Shown piece by piece: positions 24,990 to 33,385 of a DNA stretch of 64,000 nucleotides; the stretch's first letter is position 1; each line of letters starts with the position of its first letter. The DNA is from Rhodoferax sp. WC2427 (lineage in GTDB: Bacteria; Pseudomonadota; Gammaproteobacteria; Burkholderiales; Burkholderiaceae_C), in NCBI RefSeq assembly GCF_040822085.1, contig NZ_CP162006.1:2108001-2172000 (forward strand), written 5' to 3'. A model generated the notes under the pieces. It was not told the origin of the DNA. It ran no database searches and worked only from the letters and a program-made list of their open reading frames with translations. The position numbers and the translations under genes are program-made.

Positions 24990-26627
24990 ATGCGCAGCAC
25001 ACACCCTTACCAGCAGGGCCTGGACAAGAATTCCGCCAATTTTGTGGCGCTGTCGCCGCTGAGCTACATCGAGCGTTCGGCCCATGTCTATCCCGAGCGG
25101 CTGGCGGTGGTCTACGGCGAGCGTCGCCAAACCTGGGCCACCACCTACACCCGCTGCCGCCAACTGGCCAGCGCATTGCAAGCCCGAGGCATCGGCCCAG
25201 GCGACACCGTGGCGGTGATGCTGCCCAATGTGCCCGCCATGCTGGAGGCGCATTTCGGCGTACCCATGGCCGGTGCAGTGCTCAACACCCTGAACACCCG
25301 GCTCGATGCCGAAGCCATCGCCTTCATGCTGCAGCACGGCGAGGCCACGGTGCTGCTGACCGACCGCGAATTTGCCACCGTTGTGGAGAAGGCGCTGGCG
25401 ATTCTGGGCGACAAGCGGCCTTTCGTGGTCGAGGTCGAAGACGACCTGGCCCCGCCCGGCAAGGCGCTGGGCGACGTGGACTACGAAACCTTCATCGCCC
25501 AGGGCGACCCGCAGTTCGCCTGGCAACTGCCCGCCGACGAGTGGGACGCGATTGCGCTGAACTACACCTCCGGCACCACCGGCAACCCCAAGGGCGTGGT
25601 CACCCACCACCGCGGCGCGTATTTGAACGCGGCCAACAACGTGCTGTCGTGGCAGTTGCCGCACCACGCGGTGTACCTGTGGACGCTGCCCATGTTCCAT
25701 TGCAACGGCTGGTGCTTTCCTTGGACCATGGCCCTGGTGGCGGGCACCAGCGTGTGCTTGCGCCGAGTGGACCCGGCGGTCATCTTCCCGCTGATCCGCG
25801 AGCACCACATCAGCCACCTGTGCGGCGCGCCCATCGTCTACAGCATGCTGGTGCATGCACCTGCCGCCCTGCGTGAGGGCATCGACCACATTGTGCAGGG
25901 CCTGATTGCCGGGGCCGCGCCGCCCGCCGCCGTGATCGAAGGCTGCGAAAGCATCGGGATCCGCATCACCCACGTCTACGGCCTCACCGAGGTCTACGGC
26001 CCGGCTGCCGTTTGTGCCCAGCAAGATGCCTGGACCGGCCTGCCCCCTGAGGAGCGCGCCCGGCTCAACGCCCGCCAGGGCGTGGCCTACCCGCTGCAGC
26101 AGTCCATGGCCGTGCTGGACCCGGAGACACTGCAGCCCGTGCCCGCCGACGGCGTGACCATGGGCGAGATTTTCTTCCGCGGCAACATCGTCATGAAGGG
26201 ATACCTGAAGAACCCCGCGGCCACCGCCGAGGCGTTTGCCGGCGGCTGGTTCCACACCGGCGACCTCGCGGTGATGCACCCCGACGGCTACGCCCAGATC
26301 AAGGACCGCAGCAAGGACATCATCATCTCGGGCGGTGAAAACATCTCCAGCATCGAGGTGGAAGACGTGCTGCACCGCCACCCGGCCGTGATGCTGGCGG
26401 CAGTGGTGGCCCAGCAGGACGAAAAATGGGGTGAGGTGCCCTGCGCGTTTGTCGAGCTCAAACCCGATTCCCAGACCACCGAGGAAGACATCATCGTGTT
26501 TTGCCGCACGCTGCTGGCGCGCTTCAAGGTGCCCAAACGGGTGGTGTTCGGGCCTTTGCCCAAGACATCGACCGGCAAAATCCAGAAATTCGTACTCCGC
26601 GCGCAGACCCCCGGCGCAAAAAACTAG
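24990..26627 (+). CDS. AMP-dependent acyl-CoA synthetase/ligase
   Basis: The 545-residue enzyme has the P-loop-like YTSGTTGNPKGV (about 190-201), HVYGLTEVYGP (about 330), the hinge WFHTGDLAV and SKDIIISGGENISS, and catalytic Lys in TSTGKIQK near the C-terminus, the complete ANL-family set. It activates a carboxylic acid to its CoA thioester through an acyl-adenylate. The next five genes encode a Liv-type ABC importer, so the likely scheme is uptake of a carboxylate followed by CoA activation. Fatty or aromatic substrates are both possible. GGAGG precedes the ATG. Confidence 0.92.
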   Translation: MRSTHPYQQGLDKNSANFVALSPLSYIERSAHVYPERLAVVYGERRQTWATTYTRCRQLASALQARGIGPGDTVAVMLPNVPAMLEAHFGVPMAGAVLNTLNTRLDAEAIAFMLQHGEATVLLTDREFATVVEKALAILGDKRPFVVEVEDDLAPPGKALGDVDYETFIAQGDPQFAWQLPADEWDAIALNYTSGTTGNPKGVVTHHRGAYLNAANNVLSWQLPHHAVYLWTLPMFHCNGWCFPWTMALVAGTSVCLRRVDPAVIFPLIREHHISHLCGAPIVYSMLVHAPAALREGIDHIVQGLIAGAAPPAAVIEGCESIGIRITHVYGLTEVYGPAAVCAQQDAWTGLPPEERARLNARQGVAYPLQQSMAVLDPETLQPVPADGVTMGEIFFRGNIVMKGYLKNPAATAEAFAGGWFHTGDLAVMHPDGYAQIKDRSKDIIISGGENISSIEVEDVLHRHPAVMLAAVVAQQDEKWGEVPCAFVELKPDSQTTEEDIIVFCRTLLARFKVPKRVVFGPLPKTSTGKIQKFVLRAQTPGAKN

Positions 26628-26634
26628 GAACCGA

Positions 26635-27387
26635 ATGGCGAACGACACCATCTTGCAAACCCAAGGCCTGACCAAGGAGTTTCTCGGCTTTGCTGCCGTC
26701 TCCAAGGTCGATCTGAAGGTCCGGCGCGGCAGCATCCACGCGCTCATCGGCCCCAACGGCGCGGGCAAAACCACCGTCTTTAACCTGCTGACCAAGTTCA
26801 TCCAGCCCACCCAGGGGCAAATCCAGTTCAACGGCGTTGATATCACCCGCGAAACACCCATCCAGGTGGCGCGCAGGGGCATGGTGCGTTCGTTCCAGAT
26901 TTCGGCCACCTTTGGCCACCTCACGGCGCTGGAAAACGTGCGCGTGGCCCTGCAGCGCAAGCGCGGCGATTCGTTCAACTTCTGGTCGTCGGTGCGGCGG
27001 CTGGATGCCCTCAATGGCCGTGCCATGGCCCTGCTGGAGGAGGTGGATTTGCAAAGCTTCGCCAACACCGTGGCGGTGGAAATGCCCTATGGCCGCAAGC
27101 GCGCCCTGGAGATCGCCACCACGCTGGCGCTGGAGCCCGAGCTGATGCTGCTGGACGAACCCACCCAGGGCATGGGCCACGAGGACGTGGGCCGGGTGGT
27201 GGAGCTGATCCGCAAGGTGTCGAAGAACCGCACCATCTTGATGGTCGAACACAACCTGTCGGTGGTGGAGTCGCTGTGCGACACCATCACCGTGTTGCAG
27301 CGCGGCAGCGTTCTGGCCGAGGGCAATTACGCCACCGTGTCCAAAGACCCGCGCGTGCTGGAAGCCTATGTGGGGGTGGAAGCATGA
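26635..27387 (+). CDS. livG: Liv-type ABC transporter ATP-binding protein (LivG-like)
   Basis: The 250-residue ATPase has Walker A IGPNGAGKTT, the family's long insert around residues 65-115, an ABC signature replaced by PYGRKRALEIA and Walker B LMLLDEPTQGM. LivG proteins often show such a relaxed signature. It energises uptake of a branched-chain amino acid or carboxylate-type ligand across the inner membrane. The start at 26635 follows AGGAA. It overlaps the next gene by 4 bases. Confidence 0.92.
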   Translation: MANDTILQTQGLTKEFLGFAAVSKVDLKVRRGSIHALIGPNGAGKTTVFNLLTKFIQPTQGQIQFNGVDITRETPIQVARRGMVRSFQISATFGHLTALENVRVALQRKRGDSFNFWSSVRRLDALNGRAMALLEEVDLQSFANTVAVEMPYGRKRALEIATTLALEPELMLLDEPTQGMGHEDVGRVVELIRKVSKNRTILMVEHNLSVVESLCDTITVLQRGSVLAEGNYATVSKDPRVLEAYVGVEA

Positions 27388-28103
27388 GCGACGTGAATAC
27401 CGGAAAAGAAGTTCTACGTCTCAAGGGCCTGCACGCCTACTACGGCGAGTCGCACATCCTGCACGGCCTGGACCTGCATGTGAATGCGGGCGAGCTGGTC
27501 ACGCTGCTGGGCCGCAACGGCGCGGGCCGCTCCACCACACTCAAGGCCATTTTGGGCCTGGTGGGCAAGCGCACCGGCTCCATCCAGTTCAACGGCCAGG
27601 AGATCACCGGTCTGGCGCCGCACCGTATCGCCCGCCTGGGCGTGGGCTTTTGCCCGGAAGAGCGCGGCATCTTTGCCGGTCTGTCCACCGAGGAGAACCT
27701 GCTGCTGCCACCCATCGTGGCGCCCGGCGGCATGACGCTGGACGAGATCTACACCGTGTTTCCCAACCTGCTGGAGCGGCGCAACAGCCCCGGCACCCGT
27801 TTGTCGGGCGGCGAGCAGCAGATGCTGGCCATGGCGCGCATCTTGCGCACCGGTGCCAAAACCCTGCTGCTCGACGAAATCACCGAAGGCCTGGCCCCGG
27901 TGATTGTCAAAAAGCTGGGCGAGGTGATCCGCCTGCTCAAGTCCCGTGGCTACACCATCGTGCTGGTGGAGCAAAACTTCCGCTTTGCCGCCCCGTTGGC
28001 GGACCGGCATTACGTGCTGGAGCATGGCCAGGTGGCCATGGTGGTGCACAAGGATGAGCTGGCAGCCAAGACCAGCGAGATGCAAGCATTGCTCGGTGTT
28101 TAG
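27384..28103 (+). CDS. livF: Liv-type ABC transporter ATP-binding protein (LivF-like), Arg in Walker A
   Basis: The 239-residue ATPase has the signature LSGGEQQMLAMAR and Walker B TLLLDEITEGL, typical of LivF. Its Walker A reads LLGRNGAGRSTTL: the lysine that contacts the nucleotide phosphates is arginine (codon CGC). Its partner LivG keeps lysine. One active site may therefore be weak, or arginine is tolerated in this subfamily. ATG overlaps the livG stop. Confidence 0.92.
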   Translation: MSDVNTGKEVLRLKGLHAYYGESHILHGLDLHVNAGELVTLLGRNGAGRSTTLKAILGLVGKRTGSIQFNGQEITGLAPHRIARLGVGFCPEERGIFAGLSTEENLLLPPIVAPGGMTLDEIYTVFPNLLERRNSPGTRLSGGEQQMLAMARILRTGAKTLLLDEITEGLAPVIVKKLGEVIRLLKSRGYTIVLVEQNFRFAAPLADRHYVLEHGQVAMVVHKDELAAKTSEMQALLGV

Positions 28104-28166
28104 ACGGGCATTCACAGCCGTTGGGGTGTGATTCCATTTTTCAATGTAGACCAGAGGAGACTAACC

Positions 28167-29381
28167 ATGCAATTCAAACTAAAACCCCTTGCCCAGGCTG
28201 TTGGCTTATCGATGTTTTTGGCCACCGCCGCCCAGGCGCAGGTGTCGGATGGCGTGGTCAAGATCGGCGTGCTGACCGACCTGTCGGGCACCTATTCCGA
28301 CCTGGCCGGACCCGGCACCGTGATCGCCACCAAGATGGCCATCGACGACTTCGTGGCCGCCGAAAAGCCTACCTTCAAGGTGGAAATGGTCTCCGCCGAC
28401 CACCAGAACAAGGGCGACATCTCCAGCAACAAGGCGCGTGAATGGATCGAGCGTGACAAGGTCGACGTGATCACCGAAATGGTCACCTCGTCCACCGCGC
28501 TGGCGGTGCAAAAGATCGCCAAGGAAAAGAACCGCATCGCCATCATCAACGGTGCAGGCTCCACCGCCATCACCAACGAAGCCTGCAACGACGTCACCGT
28601 GCACTGGACCTACGACACCTATGCCGTGGCCAATGGCACCGGCAAGGCCGTCACCAAGGCTGGCGGCAAGAAGTGGTTCTTTCTGACGGCCGACTACGCC
28701 TTCGGCCAGGCGCTGGAAAAAGACGCCGCCGATGTGGTCAAGGCCAACGGCGGCGAAGTGGTGGGCAGCGTGCGCCACCCGTTCCCCACCTCGGACTTTT
28801 CGTCCTTTCTGCTGAAGGCGCAGTCCTCGGGCGCGCAGATCATCGGCCTGGCCAATGCGGGCGGCGACACCGTCAACTCGATCAAGCAGGCGTCCGAGTT
28901 TGGCATCACCCCCAAGCAGCAATTGGCCGGTTTGCTGATGTTCATCACCGACATCCACGCCCTGGGCCTCAAAACCACCCAAGGCATGTACCTCACCGAA
29001 GGCTTCTACTGGGACCTGAACGAGGAAACCCGGGCCTGGTCCAAGCGCTTCTTCGCACTGCATAAACGCATGCCCACCATGGTGCAGGCCGGCCAGTACT
29101 CGTCCACCATGCACTACCTGAAGGCGGTCAAGGCCATCAACAGCGACGACACCGCCAAGGTGATGGCGCAGATGAAGAAGATGCCGGTCAACGACTTCTT
29201 TGCCAAGAACGGCACGATCCGCGACGATGGCCGCATGGTCCACGACATGTACCTGCTGCAGGTCAAGACCCCGGCCGAATCGAAGACACCATGGGATTAC
29301 TACAAGGTGAAGGCCGTGATTCCTGCGGCCGAGGCCTTCCAGCCGCTGTCGGCGTCGCGTTGCCCGCTGATCAAGAAGTAA
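28167..29381 (+). CDS. Liv-type ABC transporter substrate-binding protein
   Basis: The 404-residue protein has a Sec signal peptide (MQFKLKPLAQAVGLSMFLAT, cleavage after AQA) and the type I periplasmic-binding fold of the LivK/AmiC group (VVKIGVLTDLSGTYSDLAGPG). The segment DHQNKGDISSNKAREWIERD is typical of the group. Ligand unknown; the linked acyl-CoA ligase points to an organic acid. The ATG at 28167 has GAGGAG upstream. A terminator-like hairpin follows the gene, which would raise its transcript above the permease genes. Confidence 0.92.
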   Translation: MQFKLKPLAQAVGLSMFLATAAQAQVSDGVVKIGVLTDLSGTYSDLAGPGTVIATKMAIDDFVAAEKPTFKVEMVSADHQNKGDISSNKAREWIERDKVDVITEMVTSSTALAVQKIAKEKNRIAIINGAGSTAITNEACNDVTVHWTYDTYAVANGTGKAVTKAGGKKWFFLTADYAFGQALEKDAADVVKANGGEVVGSVRHPFPTSDFSSFLLKAQSSGAQIIGLANAGGDTVNSIKQASEFGITPKQQLAGLLMFITDIHALGLKTTQGMYLTEGFYWDLNEETRAWSKRFFALHKRMPTMVQAGQYSSTMHYLKAVKAINSDDTAKVMAQMKKMPVNDFFAKNGTIRDDGRMVHDMYLLQVKTPAESKTPWDYYKVKAVIPAAEAFQPLSASRCPLIKK

Positions 29382-29391
29382 GTTGATTCCC

Positions 29392-29419
29392 CCGGGGCCC
29401 TTGCGGCCCCGGATCTTTT
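29392..29419 (+). terminator. Terminator-like hairpin after the binding-protein gene
   Basis: CCGGGGCC, loop CTTGC, GGCCCCGG, then ATCTTTT: a perfect 8-bp GC stem with a short T-tract, 11 bp after the stop. As the permease genes continue downstream, it probably terminates only partly and keeps binding protein in excess. Confidence 0.7.
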
Positions 29420-29444
29420 CGCGCTACATGGGGAAACACCCGTT

Positions 29445-30329
29445 ATGGAAATCTTCGGCATACCGTCACCCGCGTTTTTCGGCCAGCTGCTGCTGGGGCT
29501 GATCAACGGCTCGTTTTATGCCATCCTGAGCTTGGGCCTGGCCATCATTTTTGGCCTGCTCAACATCATCAATTTTGCCCACGGTGCGCAGTACATGGTG
29601 GGCGCGTTCGTGGCCTGGATGGCGCTGACCTGGCTGGGCATTGGCTACTGGTGGTCGCTGATCCTGTCGCCGCTGGCGGTGGGGGCGGTGGCGGTGGTCA
29701 TCGAGCGCACCATGCTGCGCCACCTCTACAAGCTGGACCACCTGTACGGCCTGCTGCTGACCTTTGGCCTGGCGCTGGTGGCCGAGGGCGTGTTCAAAAA
29801 TTACTTCGGCGTGTCCGGCTCGTCCTACGAGGTACCCGAGCTGCTGCAAGGCGGCATCAACCTGGGCTTCATGTACCTGCCGATCTACCGGGCCTGGGTG
29901 GTGGTGGCCGCCATGGCCGTGTGCTTCAGCGCCTGGTACGCCATCGAGCGCACCAGCCTGGGTGCCACTCTGCGTGCCGCCACCCAGCGGCCCGACCTGG
30001 TGCAGGCCCTGGGCATCAATGTGCCAGTGCTGCTCACGGCCACCTACGCCGTGGGGGCCGCGCTGGCGGCCTTTGCCGGGGTGCTGGCCGCGCCCATCAT
30101 GCAGGTGAACCCGGTGATGGGCTCCAACCTGATCATCGTGGTGTTTGCGGTCGTGGTGATTGGTGGCATGGGCTCCATCCTGGGCTCCATCCTCACCGGG
30201 CTGGGCCTGGGCGTGGTGGAGGGGCTGACCAAGGTGTTCTACCCCGAGGCTTCGGCGGTGGTGATTTTTGTGGTGATGGTGCTGGTGCTGCTGGTCAAGC
30301 CCGCAGGCCTGTTCGGCAAACAAGCTTAA
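29445..30329 (+). CDS. livH: Liv-type ABC transporter permease (LivH-like)
   Basis: The 294-residue inner-membrane protein starts with GLINGSFYAILSLGLAIIFGLLNIINFAHGAQYMVGAFV, the LivH hallmark, and has about eight hydrophobic segments. It carries the EAA-like loop around ATQRPDLVQALGINV. It forms the channel together with LivM. GGGGAAAC lies upstream of the ATG. A long stem-loop separates it from livM. Confidence 0.93.
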   Translation: MEIFGIPSPAFFGQLLLGLINGSFYAILSLGLAIIFGLLNIINFAHGAQYMVGAFVAWMALTWLGIGYWWSLILSPLAVGAVAVVIERTMLRHLYKLDHLYGLLLTFGLALVAEGVFKNYFGVSGSSYEVPELLQGGINLGFMYLPIYRAWVVVAAMAVCFSAWYAIERTSLGATLRAATQRPDLVQALGINVPVLLTATYAVGAALAAFAGVLAAPIMQVNPVMGSNLIIVVFAVVVIGGMGSILGSILTGLGLGVVEGLTKVFYPEASAVVIFVVMVLVLLVKPAGLFGKQA

Positions 30330-30337
30330 CGTGAAAC

Positions 30338-30382
30338 AACTTTCATGGCTCGGAGTGCTCTGCATCCGAGTCCATGAAAGTT
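30338..30382 (+). promoter_or_regulatory. Long stem-loop between livH and livM
   Basis: AACTTTCATGGCTCGGA (30338-30354) pairs with TCCGAGTCCATGAAAGTT (30365-30382): 17 bp with one bulged base and a 10-nt loop. No T-tract follows, so it is not a classical terminator. It starts 8 bp after the livH stop and ends 20 bp before livM. It may stabilise the livH 3' end or limit livM translation. Confidence 0.75.
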
Positions 30383-30402
30383 ACAAGCAGGAATTGAACG
30401 TA

Positions 30403-31365
30403 ATGAACGCTATGACTGAACGCCAACGCACCCTGTGGATGTTTGGAGGCCTGATCGTGGTGGGCTGCATCGCACCCTTCGTGCTGTACCCCACGTTTTT
30501 GATGAAGGTGCTGTGCTTCGCGCTGTTTGCCTGCGCCTTCAACCTGCTGCTGGGCTTTGCCGGGCTGCTGTCGTTTGGGCATGCCGCTTTCTTTGGCGGC
30601 TCGGCCTACATCACCGGCTACCTGTGCCGCGACCTGGGCCTGTCGCCCGAGCTGGGCCTGCTGGCCGGGGCGGCGTTTGGCGGCGTGCTGGGGGCCTTGT
30701 TTGGCATGCTGGCGATCCGCCGCGAGGGCATCTACTTCGCCATGATCACCCTGGGCCTGGCCCAGCTGGTGTACTTTGTGGCGGTGCAGATGCCATTTAC
30801 CGGTGGTGAAGACGGCATGCAGGGCATTCCGCGCGGCAAGCTGTTTGGCCTGGTGGACATGTCGGACAACATCGCCATGTACTTCTTTGTGTTTGCGGTG
30901 TTCATGGGCGGCTTCTGGCTGATCCACCGCACCATCCATTCGCCGTTCGGCCAGATCCTCAAGGCCATCCGCGACAACGAGCCGCGCGCCACCTCGCTGG
31001 GCTACGACGTGGCCCGCTTCAAGCTGCTGGCGTTCGTGATCTCGGCCTCGCTGGCCGGTCTGGCGGGTTCGATGAAGTCGCTGGTGTTCCAGTTGGCCTC
31101 GCTGGCCGACGTGCACTGGCACACCTCGGGCCAGGTGGTGCTGATGACGCTGCTCGGCGGCCTGGGCACCATCCTCGGCCCGGTGGCCGGTGCCATCACC
31201 ATCGTCAGCCTGGAAGACCTGCTGGCCGACAAGGTGGGCTCCTGGGTCACGGTGATCATGGGCGCCATCTTTGTGATCTGCGTGCTGCTGTTCCGCCGTG
31301 GCGTGGTGGGCGAGATTGGGGCCTTGTTTGGCAAGAAGCCGGCAGCGGGTCCGGCCGGGCATTGA
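30403..31365 (+). CDS. livM: Liv-type ABC transporter permease (LivM-like)
   Basis: The 320-residue protein has about nine membrane segments, the LivM motif FNLLLGFAGLLSFGHAAFFGG (residues 44-64 in pieces) and the loop GQILKAIRDNEPRATSLGYDV that contacts the ATPase. Start chosen at 30403 (MNAMTERQ) because CAGGAA lies 9 bp before; the ATG at 30412 is possible. It ends the operon, followed by an interspersed repeat. Confidence 0.92.
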   Translation: MNAMTERQRTLWMFGGLIVVGCIAPFVLYPTFLMKVLCFALFACAFNLLLGFAGLLSFGHAAFFGGSAYITGYLCRDLGLSPELGLLAGAAFGGVLGALFGMLAIRREGIYFAMITLGLAQLVYFVAVQMPFTGGEDGMQGIPRGKLFGLVDMSDNIAMYFFVFAVFMGGFWLIHRTIHSPFGQILKAIRDNEPRATSLGYDVARFKLLAFVISASLAGLAGSMKSLVFQLASLADVHWHTSGQVVLMTLLGGLGTILGPVAGAITIVSLEDLLADKVGSWVTVIMGAIFVICVLLFRRGVVGEIGALFGKKPAAGPAGH

Positions 31366-31373
31366 AGGCGGTT

Positions 31374-31443
31374 GCTCCTGTTTTTGATGTCAAAAACAGG
31401 AGCTTGTCACGCTGATGGAATAAGCGGTAGAGCCTTATTCCAT
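31374..31443. repeat. Interspersed repeat copy with two strong hairpins, reverse orientation
   Basis: Hairpin A (31374-31403): GCTCCTGTTTTTGA pairs over 14 bp with TCAAAAACAGGAGC across a 2-nt loop. Hairpin B (31415-31443): ATGGAATAAG pairs with CTTATTCCAT. The pair follows livM and faces the 3' end of the convergent aldolase gene, so it may terminate both. Confidence 0.85.
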
Positions 31444-31460
31444 CGTTGAAAAATAGGCCC

Positions 31461-32276
31461 TTATTCCAATAATTCGGGCTCGGCTTCCACCAGCCCTGCG
31501 TACAGGCTCTCAAACGCATGCAGCGCCCCCTCGGGCTTGCCGATCTGGCTGTGGGTGTGGCGGGCGGTGGCTTCGTCGATGGGCTGCGGCGTGCCGGCGG
31601 CCTCGGCCAGCAGCTGGGTGTGGCAGGCGTTGTCTAGCGCGATGTACCACCAGGCGGCGGCCTCCACCGTAGGCCCGGCGCTCAGGATGCCGTGGTTCTT
31701 CAAAATCGCGCCTTTGCGGTCGCCCAGAGCGCGGGCAATGCGCAGCCCCTCGCTCTCATCCACCACCATGCCGGTGAAGTCGTCAAACAGCGCCACGTCG
31801 CCGTGGAACACGCAGGCGTCTTGCGTCAGCGTGTCCAGCGGGCGGCCCAGGGTAGACCAGGCCTTGCCATAGGTGGAATGGGTGTGGGCGGCGGCAATGA
31901 CGTTCGGGTTGTGCTCGTGGATGGCGGCGTGGATGGCAAACGCGGCCTTGTTCAGGGGCCGGTCGCCAATGACTGTTTCGCCCCGGCTGTTGACCAGCAA
32001 CAGGTCCGACACCTTGATGCGCGAGAAGTGCACGCCCAGCGGGTTCACCCAAAAGTGGTCGGTCAGCTCCGGGTCGCGGGCGGTGATGTGCCCGGCCAGG
32101 CCCTGGGCAAAGCCGAAGCGGGCAAACAGCCGGAACGCTCCGGCCAGGCGCTCCTGCCGGTGGCGGCGCTCGGCGGCGATGCTGGTGCGCGGCGGGATGG
32201 GGTCGAACCAGAACTTTTGCTCCGGGTGTGGATTCAACTGCAATGCGTTGCGGTCCATGGATAAAACGGCGCTCAT
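31461..32276 (-). CDS. Class II aldolase/adducin-family protein
   Basis: The 271-residue protein has the family's GFAQGLAGHITARDP (substrate loop), FWVNPLGVHFSRI, the zinc ligands AAAHTHSTYGKAW and a third His in LKNHGILSAG. These are cytoplasmic zinc enzymes acting as fuculose-phosphate-type aldolases or decarboxylases; this longer subgroup is of unknown substrate. It stops 9 bp before... in transcription order it precedes nothing, and the gene for a binding protein ends 9 bp upstream of its start, so the two are co-transcribed. Confidence 0.88.
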   Translation of the reverse strand: MSAVLSMDRNALQLNPHPEQKFWFDPIPPRTSIAAERRHRQERLAGAFRLFARFGFAQGLAGHITARDPELTDHFWVNPLGVHFSRIKVSDLLLVNSRGETVIGDRPLNKAAFAIHAAIHEHNPNVIAAAHTHSTYGKAWSTLGRPLDTLTQDACVFHGDVALFDDFTGMVVDESEGLRIARALGDRKGAILKNHGILSAGPTVEAAAWWYIALDNACHTQLLAEAAGTPQPIDEATARHTHSQIGKPEGALHAFESLYAGLVEAEPELLE

Positions 32277-32285
32277 GGGGGTCTT

Positions 32286-33278
32286 TCAAGAGGTAAGCAA
32301 AGGATTAAAACGGCGGTCCCACAGCGGGCGCACCTGGGCCGGGCCGTCCAGCACGCCCAGCTTCACAAAGGTGTCGGCCACGTCCTGGTGGCTGCGCAGC
32401 ACGCTCTCATCCACCGCGGCCAGGCTGTAGTCGCCGCTGCGGCGGTTGAACAGCTCCACCAGGTCGCCCACCGGCACCCGGGTTTCGGCGGACTGGGCCT
32501 GGGCATAGGCCAGGTAGTGGCTGTTGCTCCAGGCAAACGCGCGTTGCAGGCGCTGCAGCAGGTCGCCGATGGCGGCAGCACGCGGCGTGTCGTCCAGGGT
32601 GCGCGGGTTGGCGTAGATGGGGAAGTTGCCCGACAGGTAGCCCACCGCCGTCTTGATGGTGCGCGCGCCGTACTGGGTGCGGGCCAGCTGGCCGTTGTAG
32701 CCGTAGATGGCCCAGGCATCCAGGTCGCCGCGGGCAAAGGCCGACAGGCCGTCCGCAGGGCTCAGGCTGACCGCGTCGATATCGCCAAACGACAGCCCGG
32801 CCTCGGCCAGTTGCTTGGCTAGGTAGTAGTGCGCGGTGGTGGCGCGCACGTAGCCGATGCGCTTGCCCTTGAAGTCGGCCATGCTGCGGATGGGCGCGTC
32901 TTTGCGCGCCAGCGTGGCCTGGTTGTTCAGGTCCTCGTGGGTCACGGCGACAAAGCGCACGCTGGCCTTTTGCCGTGCCGCAAACACCGCGGGGATCTCG
33001 CTGCCCGAGCCCAGGTCCAGCGCGTCGCCGTTGATGGCCTCGATGTGCAGCACGCCGTTGTTGAACTCGCGCCAGTCGATCTTGTAGGGCGTGTCGGCCT
33101 GGCCCGAGGCCTGCAGCAAGGGCCGCCACAGGCCTTTGTAGGTGCCCACGCGCAGCGTCACGCCGCGCAGGTCCTGGGTGGTGGAGGGGGCGGCTTGGGT
33201 AGCCGCAGTGCCGAACGTGGTGGCGGTGGCCGCCGTGGCCAGCAGCCATTGGCGGCGGGTGAGGAGAGGGTTTTGCAT
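32286..33278 (-). CDS. ABC-type sulfonate/aliphatic-acid substrate-binding protein (SsuA-like)
   Basis: The 330-residue protein starts MQNPLLTRRQWLLATAATAT, a twin-arginine-like signal ending near AATQAAP, so it is periplasmic. It has the SsuA-type core LRVGTYKG, WREFNNGVLHIEAINGDALDLGSGSEIP and GKRIGYVRATTAHYYLAKQLAEAGL. It would capture sulfonates or related anions. No permease gene is near. It is followed by the class II aldolase gene and is divergent from a second binding-protein gene with a matching leader and signal peptide. Confidence 0.86.
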   Translation of the reverse strand: MQNPLLTRRQWLLATAATATTFGTAATQAAPSTTQDLRGVTLRVGTYKGLWRPLLQASGQADTPYKIDWREFNNGVLHIEAINGDALDLGSGSEIPAVFAARQKASVRFVAVTHEDLNNQATLARKDAPIRSMADFKGKRIGYVRATTAHYYLAKQLAEAGLSFGDIDAVSLSPADGLSAFARGDLDAWAIYGYNGQLARTQYGARTIKTAVGYLSGNFPIYANPRTLDDTPRAAAIGDLLQRLQRAFAWSNSHYLAYAQAQSAETRVPVGDLVELFNRRSGDYSLAAVDESVLRSHQDVADTFVKLGVLDGPAQVRPLWDRRFNPLLTS

Positions 33279-33385
33279 GGCCTGCAAGGTAACCCGCAGC
33301 CTGCGAATAGCCAACGTAGAAAAGCAAGCTTGCATATCTGGAATACGTCGTTGGGGCGGGTCGGCTGTTTGGTTACCTTTGCGGC
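33279..33385. promoter_or_regulatory. Divergent promoter region with mirrored leaders
   Basis: Reading outward on each strand, both genes are preceded by GGTTACCTT, then TGCGGC or GCAGGCC, then ATG. The GGTTACC blocks form an inverted repeat at the two edges (about 33287-33293 and 33371-33377). The centre holds CAAGCTTGCATATCTGGAAT. The symmetry suggests shared regulation or an inverted duplication. Confidence 0.55.

Noticed and set aside
30338..30382. livH-livM stem-loop as a terminator
   Set aside because: No T-tract, and a required permease gene lies 20 bp downstream.
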